DNA of 64,000 nucleotides from Callaeas wilsoni (Eukaryota; Chordata; Aves; Passeriformes; Callaeidae), in NCBI GenBank assembly GCA_013398955.1, contig VWPU01006303.1, positions 95,595 to 159,594 of the forward strand. The letters run 5' to 3'. Position 1 is the first letter of the stretch. Every line of letters begins with the position of its first letter. Position numbers and translations under genes: made by a program. Positions 44,901 to 59,900 of this stretch are shown here, piece after piece. The notes under the pieces were generated by a model. The model saw only the letters and a program-made list of their open reading frames with translations, searched no databases and was not told where the DNA came from.

Positions 44901-47900
44901 AACACCTCCAGCACTCCACCTTTCTCTCCCATAAATGCAAAGAGAACGGGAGACTTACAGTGGGACCATAGAGACCTTAGCTCTGACACAAAGCACACTG
45001 AAGTCCAAAAACACCAAGGGATGGAAATTTGTCCCAGCAACATCAACTCCTCCATATACCTCTGTATTTTCTACTCCCTGCCTTTTCAAAAACATTAAAA
45101 ACTGGCTGCCTGAAACACTCCCCAGGGCACAGCCTGGGAGCAGTGCATGGGACAGCTGAGCATGTGCTGCATCCCAGCCTCCCAACCTTGCCAGCAGCAG
45201 GCTTGCCTGGGAGGTTATTTTATCTCCTTTTCTTTAGGTTAGATTTTCTCCCTCTCTTTCCTCCCTCCTGGCACGGTGCTGACTCTGCCTAAGGAGCATT
45301 TCTCTGTCTTATGGCAAAATCTGCATGAGAGGGTTCTGGCCAAGCCTCTGTTCTACCCACCAGCTGGTGGGGCAGCTGTGAAGGACACCCCCTTACACAC
45401 TGAGATGGCACCCCCAATTTTGGCTCCTCTCAATTCTCCTGCCTCCTCCCCCAGCTCCAAGGCTGCCTTCCTCTTCCCCACAGGCCCGCCCGTGTTTCTG
45501 AACCTGCAACACTTCTACAAAGACACCCCAGTCGTGGGTGTTGAGCTCAATGCCAAATTCAAAGCTGTTTCTTAGCCCACGGTCTGCTGACAACTATCAG
45601 CTCAGTAAAGCTGGCATTTTCCAGCTATTAAAAATATATATATAAAGCAGGTGGCGCATTTCCATGAGCTCACATCCAGTTATCAAAAAAGGTGTTAACT
45701 CACGACATCACCTCTGTCCATCCAATCCTCAAACCACAGGGAAAGTTTGCCTCATGCAGCCTAAAACCTGCTTTCCCAAAGGCTGGGCAGCTCCCTGGGG
45801 GAATATGCAAACCTGAGCCTTTCCTTGCTCAGTGTCAAAGGTTGCTGTGCTGCCCTGCAGCCCTTGCCTGTCCCTTCATGCTACGTTGCCCTTCCCTTCC
45901 CATCCCCTCTCCGCACCCATCTGGCAGCTGAGGAGGATCCCAGGCAGCGTCTGCCTGACCAGAACACAGCCATGCGCGGGGTGAAGGCTGCAAGGCTGGC
46001 CACTGGCTCGGAAGGTTGTGAGTCAACAGCGTGAGAGGGGAGGGGAGCGGCGCCCCAGCAGCAGCTCCAGGCGAGGGGCACAGCAAAGCACTTGCGGGCT
46101 GGTGACTTTTAAAGAAACCGTGTCCCTTGTGTCACTTCTGACATCCCAATGGATTGGTTGAACACAGGGGGATGCACAGGGTCCTGGACCTTGCAGGGGC
46201 CTGGGCAGACACAGAGAAGTGCTGAGGTCAGGGCTTGCCCCAGGGCCGATTCCCAGGTCACTGCCAGCCCTCACCACTCGCTCCCACACACTGGATCTGC
46301 TCCCCCAAACTCAACTGTCACGTGCAAGCCCATTCCAGGCCCCCACAGCCTGTGCCAAGGGACCTGCAAGCTGCAGGCAATGAACAAGGCTGGAGGCATC
46401 ACTGTACTGAGCAGGGTGCTACAGGTTGTGAGCTGCTCCCATACACTCCCCCTCGATCACAGCCATCTGCTTTGTGGGGCTCCAGAAACTGCCTGAAAGC
46501 TGCAGTTACTGACAGTCCTGAGATTCCTCACCCTGGGGAGGCCAGAACAGCACCAAGCACCCAAATCATAGCTCCCACTGCCTCCTGCTCCATGTCCAAG
46601 GCTGAGCAGCTGCAACACCAACAGAGACCCCTTAGCACAACCAGCACTCGGCTGCTTCCCACCTTTAAATCCACAGGCAAAAATATATTCATCTTCATCT
46701 CTTTCTAAATGTCAATGAGTCGTCCCTGTGGTCTGGGCTGACACAGGGGACCATGTACCCTTAAAAAGACCCCCAACAAACCAGACAGCACCAGCACCTC
46801 CATCCAGGAGCTGCATCTCACAAAGGCGAGGGTGGGAGGGAGGGAGAGCAAGGCAGATCAACGAGCATCACAAGCACCACTTACCTGGGCCATATGACCC
46901 TGTGAGACACTGCCCAACAGCCCCCCAAAACTACTTAACCCTGCAGCACTGGCCAGACAAGGTGATGGCACAGATCACAGCATCAGCTGAGTCAACACGG
47001 ACCCTCAAGGATCATCGAGTCCAGATGTCCCAAGGTGCCAAACAAGCCACACAGCCACCATCAGCACCTTTCTCTTCTCCAAACACCGGCAGCTCCTTGG
47101 ATCCTCCAGAACAAATTCTACCTAGGCCCTCCAGGCTGGGAGCTGGGATAACTCCACTAAGACCCACCTGGTGGAGACCATCCCTTGGTGGAGACCACCC
47201 CTTGGTGGCATCTCCCAAATGTCTCTCAACTTTGCCACCTGCAGACCTGCTTTGGGAGGTGGAAATCATCCCCAGACCTGCTTTGACAGGTAGAAACCTC
47301 CTGCCTCATCTGTGCTATTAATTAATGCCATGAGGCTGATTGGCTTCACATCTCCCACGCATGTCCTGATCCATCCATGAGTGCCACAGCCTCAGCACTG
47401 GCGGAAGAGAGGGATGCTCCTCTAGAGGAAAGCTTTCTATGCATCTAAGGGAAATCCCCCCATCTCGAAAAAGCACTGCTTCCAGGTGGTCTTCCCACAC
47501 AGTGAGCACACCTCCTTTTCTGCCTCAGTGTGTCACAGCACCACAGAGGCTGTGAAAGGCCAGCAGGGAACAATGGTGACACAGCCTTGTGTACCCCCAA
47601 CTCTACCCTGCACCACATCCTTTCCAGCATGTAAGCCCCCAAACTTAGGCTAAGATCTGTATTTCTTGGGACAGCATCCCTCATATTTATAGCCATAAAG
47701 GAAGAGTACGGGAGAGGATGCTGCTGCAGCCCAAAGATAAGCCTGAATTCTTCCTGCCTTCCATATCTTCAAACTCAGCTCTGGCTTTTGCTCCAATACC
47801 CACAGGTTAGAGACCTGCTTTCAGCCCCAAACCATCTTCTGACTGTCAGCAAAAGGCAGTCCTGAGCTCATGTCCAAGGAAGGAGAAAAAAAGGAGTAGT

Positions 47901-50900
47901 GTAAATTCCTCTACATGCTGCCAATTTGACTGTGAGGGTGCTCATCCACATTGAGAAGGGCAGGAATGGTGTAAACGGCAGAGAGCGAAGTAAAAATGAG
48001 CCATCCCTTTTAGCTGAATGCTCACCCCCTGCATCCTTCATCCCTTCGTGCCCAGAGGGCCTCAGGCTCCTCTCCCAGGGCTGTTGGACACCCACCTCTG
48101 TTGGACACCCACCTCTGCTGGACACCCACCTCTGCCGGACACCCACCTCGTTGATGCGGATCTGCTGGAGCTCCTGCTCGGCTGCGGTCAGCGGGGCCGG
48201 GGCGGAGCAGGAGGACACGTGCTTCTGGTAACCGCTCAGGGACACGTCCTCCTGCAGACAGAGGCACAGGGCGAGTGTCACGGGTGGTCATCGCTGCAGG
48301 GCTGGATGTACCCCCACCACCCTTGAGGTGAGTCTGAGAAACCCAGTGGGTCTCAGGCTCCCTCCTGACCGGGAGGATCAACCTCAAGGCTCTTGGACGC
48401 CTCCATGCAAATCCCACACTCGATTTGTCTGTTCCGACCACCCTGCCCCTCCCCAGCCTCCCATGGCTGTGGCAGTGGGCTCCTCTGGCTGTTTCATGAA
48501 GCTCATGAGCATGGAAGTGAGAGGGAAAGGCAGAGCCCACAGCCCAGGAGCAGCAGAGGGACCTTGGAGAAGCGCAGGAATGCTCCCTGGGTTTCAGCAG
48601 TACCAGAGGCCCCAGCAGGACTGGTGTCCAGGAGGCCCTGGCTGTGCAGCTCCCCCTGCCCATGGAAGAGAAGGAGAAACCTCCATCCGAGGCAGCGGGT
48701 AACCCCGGTGTGGAGGCAGCTCTCGCTGCTGGAGTGACACTGCCACCACCTGGCACCTCTTCTCCCCTTCAGCGTAAAGCTCACATCTCGCAGCCTTCCT
48801 CCCACCTCTTCCACGGTCTCTATCACAGACCACAGCCATGCAGGCAGGAGAAAGCAGCAGTGGCCATCCAGGGAGCAGTGTGGAGGACCAACACCCTCAC
48901 CAAACACCAGCATCCAGCATCCCACATCCCACCACCCACACACCGAGCTCCGGGCAGGCTGCTGAAGCTCAGGGTCAGACCCAAAAGGCTGCCTAGGACC
49001 CACCACCGTACCTTCACTGTGCCAAACATCTCGTCCTTTATGTGCCCCCCGCCAAACTCCTTCTTCACAGTGGCTCTGGTGGCAGCGTACAGCATCTTCA
49101 GCCGGACCTGCCAGGACAGGGGTGGCAGTGCTGTCACACAGGGGCACCGGGGACCAGAGCGCTGCCCAGTGCTCACAACCCCCATCCCACCACAGGCTCC
49201 ACACACCTCAGCCTCTCCTGGGAGCGCTCCCTGAGTTTCTAGCTTGGTCTGATTTTTAATGGCAGCATCCCTAGGTAGGGAGCAGCTGGGAAAACCCACC
49301 AGCACTATTTCCGGGGCTGCCACCTTGCCAAGCGCTGCCCACAATCCAACAGTTTATTCCATGCTTTGCTTCCAACCCTTGAGCTCCAGAGCACCATTTC
49401 CCACCCACACCTGGGTTAGAGGAGGCACAAATACCACCAGAGCCACTTAAAAGTGACTTTTTCATTTGGCACTTGTATTGCATCATTCTGCAAAATGCAG
49501 GGAAGAGCTTTGGCAAGTGCTCCTGGGCACATCGTGCTTCTGCAGTAAGAGCCTCTGAGGCTTGCTGAAAGTGATACATATTTAAAATATATATTATTAT
49601 ATATACACGTGTATATGTACATGTACACATGCACAAATATGTACATGCATATAAAATTACATATATATCACTTGTATATATATTTTTATGTATGTGACCA
49701 GTGCATGTATTAGCGTGGCAGTAAATCTATCCAGCATATAGATGATACTAAATATATAACAAATATATACATGGGATTTTATATATATATACACACACAT
49801 ATACATATACACACACATACACAAGTGTATATACATATATATACACACACATAAATATGTATTTAGAAGACAAGCCCACGTGTTAACACATCAGTAAATC
49901 TCAGGCCCGTTACAGAGACGTGCTCAACAGGATGGCATTTTCCAAGCTGTACCACTGACATCCTCTAAACCTGCTTCCCATCCAACCAGCCCTTTTGTGC
50001 CCACTCTCCAACAGCTGATCCTGGAGCAAGGCCTGGAGAAGGGCTGGCAGCCACGCTGCATCGGCCTCAAGCAGAGAAGGGCCAGGCTGCAGGCAAATCA
50101 GTGTCAGTGCCAGCTCTTCCCAGCAAAAGCCAGAGCCATGGTGGGATGTCTCCATCCCGGCCCCATGGTCCACACCACTCCCCCCTCTACATCCCAGCCC
50201 CTCCACCTCCTCACGAAGCACTGCAAAGAAGACAGAGAGACAGAGACACAGTCCCAGTGTATCTCTCTGTGTCTTAAAAAATTCCCCATCCCCACAGCAA
50301 TCTCCATTTCTCAACCCAGGCACAGTGACCCGAGGATGTGAACGCTCCTCCTCAGCCCCAGGGCAAAGTCCCCTTGGCCAGCACCTCCCTCCCCCCTGCA
50401 CCTGGCCCCGCAGGTCCCTGTCCCCAGGCTGGGTGCCAGGGCCTGGAGCTCACCGGGGAGCTGTCGGGGGACCAGGAGATGAAGAGCCACTCGTAGCCCT
50501 GGGCGTTCTGGCTGTCCAGGCGGTACAGGACGTAGCACGGCTGCTGCTCGTCCAGCAAGGGCAGCACGAAGGCGTCATAGTCAGCGTCCCAGCGCCGGGA
50601 CAGCTCTTTGTGGGCTCCCAGCACGAGCTGCTCTGGAAGGAGAAGACAGGAAAGGTGGTGTTAGACGAAGGCAAGGCTCACCTTGCAGGACCAGGTGGTG
50701 CTCACTAAGAGTTCACTGCAGCTCCAGCTCCAGCAATGATGCCATACTGCAGAACAAATTATGACCCCGAGTCACATGCAGGAGTGTACATTCCCAGGGA
50801 TGACCCCCCAGGAGAGACCATGGGGCTGTGGCTGCTGTGGAGGGCTGGTTTCCTGCCAGCCTCCTGTCAAGCATCTCCTCTCCTCCTGTGTTTCTCACCA

Positions 50901-53900
50901 GCGAAGTCTCCTCTCTGGTGACCACCTGTGGCCTCCTTCCATTCTGCTCCCTCCGGCTCTGCAGTCCCCAGCCATCCCTCCTTGCTCACAGGGAAAGACA
51001 AGACCTCCCTGATCCCACCTGGGCAAGCCCTAGAGTAACTGGAACACCTCACCAGGGACACGGAGAACCACCAACACTTAGAGTGCTTAAAAAAGTAGTG
51101 GTGAATGATGAGCCAAAGCTGCTCTCATTGGATTCCCTGTAACCTCACAGGTCAAAATCAAAGCTGATACCCAAAGCCCGTGTCTGTGGGCACCAGGGAT
51201 GTCCCACAGTCCCCAGCCTGGAGGGGGACCATGCTGCCAGGAGAGCCCCAGCCTCTGGAAGCAACCTATGTATTTCACACACACCTCAAGGTATTATTTC
51301 CAGCTGCTACACAAGTGGCAGTGGGACTGGGAGCCCTGTGAGCTGAGCACTGTTCAGCTGGGATTTAAACACTGGTGCAGGCATCCTACAGACATGAATC
51401 CACACCCTGGCAAGGGTCAAGTCAAGCTTTGGGAAGGCTGGATGGAAAAGTGATGGTGCTGGGGATACCAGCGTAGGCTGCTGGAAAACAGCCTGTATTT
51501 TTATTCCATTGGTAAGTGCAGAAGGGTCTGGGGGGAAGATTATGAGACACGATTATCAGAACAAGATGTAGGAAAATCTGGAGGTGTCGAAGCAAAATGT
51601 GTTAGGGCCTTGGACAATTGGCACTTGAGGGCATGGTTGGCCTGGCACATGCCCTGCCAGGACCTCTGCCCGCAGCCCTGCTGCCCACTGGGAGCCCCTT
51701 GGCTGGGGCACAGCCCTCTTCCTCCCAACCCATCCAGCTCAACAGCTCCAAATCTCATGTCAGGAAAGCTTTTAAGGAAAATAGTTGAGGAATGAAGGGT
51801 TTGGGAGGAATTACACTCACGCCTTCTTCCCACCCAGGCAGGACATCCCCCACGACAGAAGCATAGCCCTCCCCTGCCCAGCACTGCCCTGGCATCTGCC
51901 ACCACTACTGAATCCAGTTATTTGTGCATGGGTGGCACAAGTTGCTGGTTCAGTAACAAGGACAGCAGAGAACAAGGTGCTGGAAATACTTTACCTTTGG
52001 CAAAACTACCTGTTTCGAGAAAGACAAGCATAAAAACCTCAGTGTACTCCTAAAACAAACACAAAGCTCTGTGAATGGATTTGTGCATCAAAGAGGTCTG
52101 AGATCCTGAAGAAACTGCAGGAATTTCGCAGGGCCAAACCCACTGGAGCTCGAGGGCATCTCTGCAAAACAAACCAACACCTCTCCACAGAGCAATCGGT
52201 GCTGAGTCACCCCAGGCTATTCCCGGGCTGTGACTCAGCCGGACCCCAGCCGCGCTGCTGTGAGCTGGCAGCCTTCAACTTTCCCCTGAGCTCTTTGCAG
52301 TTCTGCTCAATCCATTCAGGGACAAATTTTCTTCCTTGGGAAGTGTCAGAAAAGGGAAACTCGGAGCAGATGCCCTTCAGCAAAGTTATATAGTACTGGC
52401 TATATCAGGCTCTGTTTGTACCAGGAGCTGCTGCTGGACAAGCAGAGCTGGGACTGTTTCTGGCCCTCGAGGTGCCCCCAGCCCTCCCTACCTTGCTCTG
52501 AAATGCCTCTACAAGGCAGCCCTGCCTGCAGCTCTCGTGGGTGCAAATCTGCAAAACTCAGTGCACACCATCACCTGTGAGTAAAGAAATGCATCCAACA
52601 GGGAAGTCCACAAAGCCAATCTTGTCCCAAATCCAGCTGACAATGAGGAGCAGAGCATCATTTAAAAACACACTGGACCACAAGCTGCTCTCAAGCCAGG
52701 AAACTGCTGCTGAGTCTCGGTGCACATCCTGCTCCCCTACTCCCTCTTCCATCCAATCCCAGCTCTTCCCAGTAGCTCTCCAAAGGCAAAATGACCTCAA
52801 ATTGCTCCCAAAGTGTTGCTCAGCCACAATGGGGTGGTCTTGGGGACACCCAGACAGAGGGCATCTACCATAAGGCTCCATGTACCATCTTCCTTCTACT
52901 CACTGTGGCCTGCTCCAAAATGCCCCAAGACAAATTCTCCGTGGGGCAAAAGGTGCAAGCCATCCAGCAAAGAGGGAGGCTCCTCTTCCACATCCCCTGT
53001 TCAGGCAGGGCAGCTGCCATGTCCTCCTCAGCCAGCTCTGGACACCTCCCTTCCAGGGTGAGCATCCGTCTGTCTGGCTGTGACATCTGCCTGGCCACTC
53101 ATTATTGCCCAAAGGTCCTTCTCTGCTGGGTGCCAGCAAGCTGATGTCCCGTGTGACAGAAGAGTGGTGGCCCTGCTGCTGACAACGACACATTGGACAG
53201 ATAAATAAATCCCATTCAGCCAGAGCAGAGATGTTGGGAAATGTTTTCCATTGGTGATAAAAAGTCTCCCTTGCTGGCATCAGCAGCCACAACCCAAAAC
53301 CAGTGGCACGAGCCCTAAGCATCCCACTCCAGGCCTAGGGACATGCATGACTTATCCTAACACCAACCTGATTCCCACTTTTTAAAAGTAAAAGAAGCTG
53401 AGAGCGCAAAATTGTTGTCAAAGACACTCCAAAGAAACAATGTGGATGTTTCATCCCCCAGCAATGGGGACCTTGCCAAGGACAAAGCCAACACTGCTGA
53501 GCCTTGCTGCAGTTCCAGTGATGTGTCCCATGCGTTTCAAGTCACGCTGCTCTTCTGAACAGGACGTCATGGCCTCTCCACAGGTCAGGTGGGCTCCTTA
53601 TGACAACAAGCTCCTTACAACCACATCCACCTCGGTGTTTGCACTGGCGGCCCACCCAAGGGAGGTGGTGACAGCAGCTTGGCAGGGCAGTAATGTCCCT
53701 GCTGCTGCCGTGAGAAACAAGTCATTCATATGCAATTGTATGAGGCCGAGGTGATGGAAAACCTACACCAGGACAGCTCCCCGCCCACTGGGACGTTCAA
53801 TCAGTGCTTAGCTCTGCTCACTTGCTTGACAGATGCAGAGGCCACCCAAAGGCACCGTTCCATGGGACAAACACGGGCAAGGTCGGTGCCAGCCTGTGTC

Positions 53901-56900
53901 CTGGGCTAGGGGCAGCCCCACGGGATGGGATGGGTCTCAGAGTGTGGCATTCCTCACGGGATGCCACTGCGGCCCTGTGCTGGGCCCTGAGCCACAGAGC
54001 ACCCCCCTGCCTCTCCTGCCCCGAGCATCTCCTTGCCAGGTGTGGGATGACACATCCGAGGAAGAAGATGCCTGTGCATCACCCCCAACAAAGGTGCCAG
54101 GGTCCCTGCAGCAGCCTGTCACAGGGATCCCATAACAAAATACGACACAGCAGCAGCAAAAGCCCTCACAGAGCCCAACACCCATCCCAGGCTGGTATTG
54201 CTCTGCTGGCAAAGTCACTGCTTCCCACTGGAGCTGCCCTGGGGCTCCAAGAGCTGCTCACCAGCACACGCAAAGTTTGGGCTTGTATTTCAGGTCTGGG
54301 CTGCCACATGCCCAGAAGCCCCAGCACCATTTTCCTTCAGGTTTCCAAAAACACAAGCTGGCACCACAGTGGTGAAGAAGAAAGGAGGAGAGGAAACAGG
54401 GAACAGACAGAGTGTAAATCAAAGCACTTAAAAATAGGACTTACCGTCCTCAATGATGACCTTGATGAGCCGAACTGAACCATTTCGGGCTTTGGCAAAA
54501 AAGTCCCTTAATTCTGTGGTGGCTGAAAGAACCAAAAACATTGTGATCAGATTTAGCAATCAAAGCAGGTGCTGGGTTTCTCAGTGACTGACCAGAAAGG
54601 GGACCAACTTGGCAGGATGGAAATTTAAAACTTTAAAAAAAAAAAAATTAAATCTCTGGTGCCAAAAAAAGATAATAAAAAATAACAATAATACAAAACT
54701 CAAAAAGCTGGGAGAGAAGTGCTGCGTCTCCCTGAGGCGTCAGAGTTAAATAGCAGCTGGGAGCACATGTGATCCAGAGAACTTGATACTTGGCCTGGGT
54801 GAACATAATCACCCAAATTTAGACGATGGCTTGGCCAGTGCAGGCAGGGAGAGCTCAAGTGACAAGTTGATTCGCTTTACAGAGCGGCAGGGCTGGCATA
54901 GTCGGGGTGGCTGGAAGATGTCCTGCCAGGCTGTGATGTCCTGGGCTTGTGACACACGGCAGGATGCTGCTCCCGAGCGGCTGGGAACCAGCACAACTCC
55001 AAACTGGAGATGCTGGTTTGAACCTGAGCCTGTGGGGAAGGGAAAGGCAACAGCCCCAGGGTTTTGCTCTGGAGCTGGCAGGGCTTGGATTGCAGAAGGC
55101 TTTTGGGAAGCATTTTGGGGAGCATTCCTCCTCACCCTGCTCCATGAGCATCAGGCAATGGCAGCCAATCTGCAGGATCCTACCAGAAGGCAACTGGAGG
55201 CACTGGATATTGAAGGAGCAGCCCATAGCCAGCACTGGAGGCTTCAAATGCCCACCCTGGCAGCATCATTGCCACAGAGCTCCTCGTCCCACCTCGGACA
55301 CGCTGCATGTCAAGGCACAAACCAGGAGATGTGGCTCCGAGGGGCCAACCCTCCAACAAGGATCATCTCCTGGCCTGGCTCCCCCTAAAGCCCTTTTGGT
55401 TACGCACCCAAGCCCTTTCCTGGATGCGGCCACGCAGCAAAGGGGGCCCTGTGAGTTCAAAGCTGCTGTGCTTGTTAGAAACACTCAAGAAACTGGTGTT
55501 GCAGAGATTAGAGACCTGGGCAGACGCCCCTTAGCCCACACCGGGATCTGTGCTCGGAATCTCCATCAGCAGCCCCCTCATTCCTGGTGCTTTGCTATGC
55601 CAGAACAGCCAGCAGCAGGAAGGAACCTGGAGCCTGAGAGCATCCAGAGCTAAGGCACTAGGCAAAGGAAGCCATTCCTACAAGGGCCATATCCATTCCC
55701 TGCAGTCCCTCCAGCACTGGGTACACCCTCATTGCAAGATTTAATTCTGCCTCGATGTTACCTGGCACCCACCCAGGGGACAGGGCAGCCACCGACTGTA
55801 ACTCAGCGGTGCCCTCAGTCCCCTGGAGGCAGACCCTGGGCTGGGCCACCCAGCCCTGAGGGAGGAGGAATCCCTGGGGAGCTCCCAGGGAATTCCTGCC
55901 TGTCCCCCACAAGTCACAGCTCTGCAATGCATCTGCTCCACCAACTCAAAGCCTGTCCCGATCAGAGGTCTGGGTGGCTTCTCCTCCCGAGGAGAGAAGA
56001 AGCACAATGAGGAAGAGCTCCCAGGCTGGCTCCCTGCAGGCAGCAGCTCTCATACAAACCCAGAGACGCCATCCCAACAGGACCCTGCAGCAATGAGCAC
56101 AGAGACACCCCAGCAAAGGCATGTCACTCCTTAATGGCATTTTAGGGGACACACAGGAGGTTTGCTGGTGTAATCCCACCACAAGCATGCTCCCTCCATC
56201 AGCATCAAGGCATGTAGCTCTCCCAGTTCCCAGAGCAGACCTTCACCCTCTGCGAGTGCCAGCTGGGAGCTCAGCCCGCTCCTGCTGTGCCCAACCAGGG
56301 ATACTCCGATATTTTTAGCCCCTTTCCCTGTTGAGAGCGGCTGTTTCCTTCTGGCAGCATCTGTGGTTATTGCACACACACAAGGCGGAAGAGGAAGAGA
56401 AAAAGAGACATTTATACACCCGGGAAACCTCATGCAGGAGACAAAAGCTCCTAATAAGCATTAAGTTTCACCAACTCCTATTATACTGCAAAACTAGGAG
56501 AGAATAACATTGCTGTTGGATGTTTCTATAGCATCAACTTCAGGAAAGAAATAGGAAAGCTCTGCAGCACTAACCAGCTAGAAAATCCCTCCAGTCTGAC
56601 CCCATCCTTCTGAGAACCCAAGGGCAGGTGGGGGGTGTGGAAAATCAGAAGTCTGAGCAAATGCAACCCTGTAGCCCACTTGGAAACGCTAGGAGTGCCC
56701 TGAAGTATTGAATCAACAGCCAGGATGATTGGCAGTTGAGTAGCTCACAAGTGACAGCCAAGCACTGGGATCTGTGTAGGCACCGAGGAGTTGAAGGGGA
56801 TGAGGAAAAGCCTGGATGCTGTCAGAGAAGCCCAGCGCACCACAGGAAATACCACAAGGTCTTCCAAGGATGGAGACTATTTCCAGAGGAGACAGCAGCA

Positions 56901-59900
56901 AAGTTTTCAAAAAATCCTCAGAGGGGTTGCTTGCAAGATTTAATTCTGCTGAAGTATTTTTTTTTCTTTAAAAAGCAATTTTCACTTAAATAAAAAACAC
57001 CAGATTGTCTTCAACGTCCCCTGCTGCCTCTCACAACACAGAGCCAAGAGCCAGTGAGGAGGAAGAGGAATAAACCAGGGAAGGTTTGAGCGTGAGCTCA
57101 GCAACTGCTTCATTACAGCATGATTACGACTTAATTGGCACAGCAGACTTGAGGAGATGGCTCGCGTGCCTGAAATATTAATAGAGAAGTCCACAGTCGG
57201 CTCTGGAAGAAAAGCCAGAGGAGACCTCACCCTGGAGATGGTGCCTCACGGCATCCCCTGCCAGGAAGTCTCCAGGGTTGAAAAACCCATGGGGAAACCA
57301 TAAAAACCAAGGGAGAGGGAGGAGCAACAGGGCAAAGGACTGGAAGGGACCCACACATCCAACTCACCCTCTAGACATGGGTTCCTGGAAAGTCCTGGAA
57401 CAAATAATCCAGAAACAAATCCAAGCTGGGCTACAGCCAGTGTGGATCTACTGTGGCCAAGCTGCATGAGATCCCTCATGCTTCCTCCAGCAGAGCCACA
57501 GACCTGTGGGCTTCAGGGGTCTCAGCTCAGCTTCTAAGCGTCTCCAAGTGTCAGAAGCCAGCTTGGGAACATGGTGGTGGTGAACCTCCATGGCACGGAC
57601 ACAAAACCACATGGATAACTCACTCAGGGAGGTATCAGAGGAGGGATTGAGCAAGGTGTCCTGGGCACCTGTGGTGGGTCCAGGTTTATCCACATTTCCA
57701 TGAACACTTCTGGCAGCTGCAATAGCGCTTCCTGCAGCTGTAAGGTGGGAAGCTAGAGGAGATGCAAGTGTGTACTGGAGAAAAATTCACCGTTCTCTCA
57801 GAAGACTGGAGAAATGGGCTGGGAAAAAAAGAAATAGGATGAAACTCAATAGGAAACAAAGTACCATAACTGGGGAAAGGACCAGACACAGGGCAGGGTC
57901 CAGCAGCTCCAGAGAAGAGAGGTGGGTCACAAGCCAAGTCCAGGTTAGTCACTTCACGTTGCTGCAGGCAAAGTCATTTGTGAAGGCACGAACAAGAGCA
58001 TGACCACGTTATCTGGTGCTGACAAGGCTGCAGGCACAGCAAGAACAGCACACCCAGGCTCAGCATCGTGCAAGGAGCAAGGCACAGCACAGACAGCACC
58101 TGTGCCACAGGGTACAGTGTGCAGGAGCCACCAAAGGAACTGCAGCCGGTCGGCCCAGGGAAGAGAAGAAAAATTATGAACAGCTTGTACTGGTTTTCCA
58201 GCCAGAAACATCAAGATCCACCTTGGTATTTGGGAAATCTCATGTTGAAGGTGGCCAAACCCTGGGAAGGACACCACGTCTCTATCCCTGCCCTGAAAAG
58301 TGCATGTTGCTGCTTGGGATGTTGCTGCTTTGAGGCAGTGTGAGCTCAGCAGCATGTGAAGAACCTTCTGGCCTTTCTACAAGGCTGCCCTGCTGTCGAC
58401 CCTCCTGGCAGACCTGGTGGGCACACGCACCCGTGCCTCCTCAGTCACCCACCCAGCCCAAAAACGCCTTTAAGCCACTGAGTCCTGCAGCACCTCCCTC
58501 TCCCACTTGTTTGTAGGCTGCAGATGAGTTGTCCTCTGTTCCCAAGCCACCTGCATTTAGAAGCCTGATAACAGCATGTCCCAGGTCCCCTTGCCCCACA
58601 CAGCCTCCCAGCCCAGTGGCACCTGCCACCTGTTTGGGACAGAGGGCTGAGCAGAGGCAGCTGATGACACAGGGGCACCCAGGCTGGGCAGCTCACGGTG
58701 TGGCAGGGAGGAGATGGTTGGCCAGCACTGGCCTTCAGGTGGCCCTGACCTCGCAGGCAAACTGCCAGGGGAGAACTGGAGCTGGTGAGGGGAGGGCAGG
58801 ACGGTGCCTCCCCTCTGGCAGCACTGAGCAGGTGCAGACCAAAGCCTGAACCCCGCAGCTCAGGGAGCAGCAGGGCAGCCAGATCCTGGCACCGACAGAC
58901 GTGCTGTTCGCAGCCAGAGGACTGCCCGGGGCTGGGACGTGCCCGTTCGGATCAGGCCCCAGGAGATTTCAGTGCCGGGCTTGAAGCATCGCGCTTGTCT
59001 GGAAGTGCTGAACGATAGTGCTTGTGGGTTCCAAACACTGTTCTCAAACTGAGCTTTTTTCTGCCGTTTACAGCCCCAATGAGCTTCTCTGAGCAGAGCC
59101 GGGCTGCGAGGAGTCCGGAGGGGGAAAAGAGGCAGTGATGACGGCCGTAGCCACAGCAGCGGCCCCTCTCGCCCTGGGGATGCCAGGGTGCCAGCCCAGG
59201 GTGCCAGCGGAGCCGCCTGCGCAATCCCCGGGGAAGCACCGCGGGGACGGGGATGGAGGCGACGGCCACAGCGTCTTCCCTGCGCCCTCCCCTCCTCCAG
59301 CCTCTTGCCCACTTTTTGGGGCAGCAACAGGCTTTTGCTTGTTTGACCCTTCCCAGTGGCCCCCAAGCAGCGCCCAGCTCCCGGATCAATAATATATGCT
59401 CCCTGAAACAGATGCCTCTCTCAATACATCGAGTCACCTTGCCCTCCCGACGGGAAACCCGAGCCTCCGGCCATCAATCTTTCATTCCCTGGACATAATC
59501 TTCAACTCGATGTGACTGCAAGCGGCTGCTTCCCTTTCACTGTCCGGGGCAGAGCGTGCCTGAGAAGCAACAGGGAAACTCAGCCAAAAATCCAGCCACA
59601 AACCCAGGCAAAACTTGTCCAAGTTCCAGGGATGCTTGGCCAGACAGAAGGCAAGATGCTGATGAATAAAACATAGTTATGCCTGCATTACCCACACTTT
59701 CCCTGCCCAGACAGCTCTGCCCAGCTCCTGGTCTGGGCATCCAGGAAAGGACACAACTGCAACAGGCACAAAATAGCTTTTTTGTTGCTGCTAAAATTCC
59801 TTCTTTTCAGTCTATCCCAGTGTAACTCCTTCATGCAGTGTCTGCTCAACTCGCTTGCTGCAGAGAGCTTTTCTGCCGATGGACATGGATGGCCAGTTTA

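Noticed and set aside
46998..47030. CR1-like phrase (ACCCTCAAGGATCATCGAGTCC)
   Set aside because: Only about 30 bp resemble CR1, too little to call an insertion.
48022..48756. 244-codon minus-strand open frame
   Set aside because: It reads through exon 5 of TWF2 out of frame and across flanking introns; the exon's true frame and splice sites are clear.
54949..55653. 234-codon plus-strand open frame in TWF2 intron 1
   Set aside because: GC-rich intronic sequence, no domain, no repeat-free similarity recognised, and overlapping open frames on both strands.
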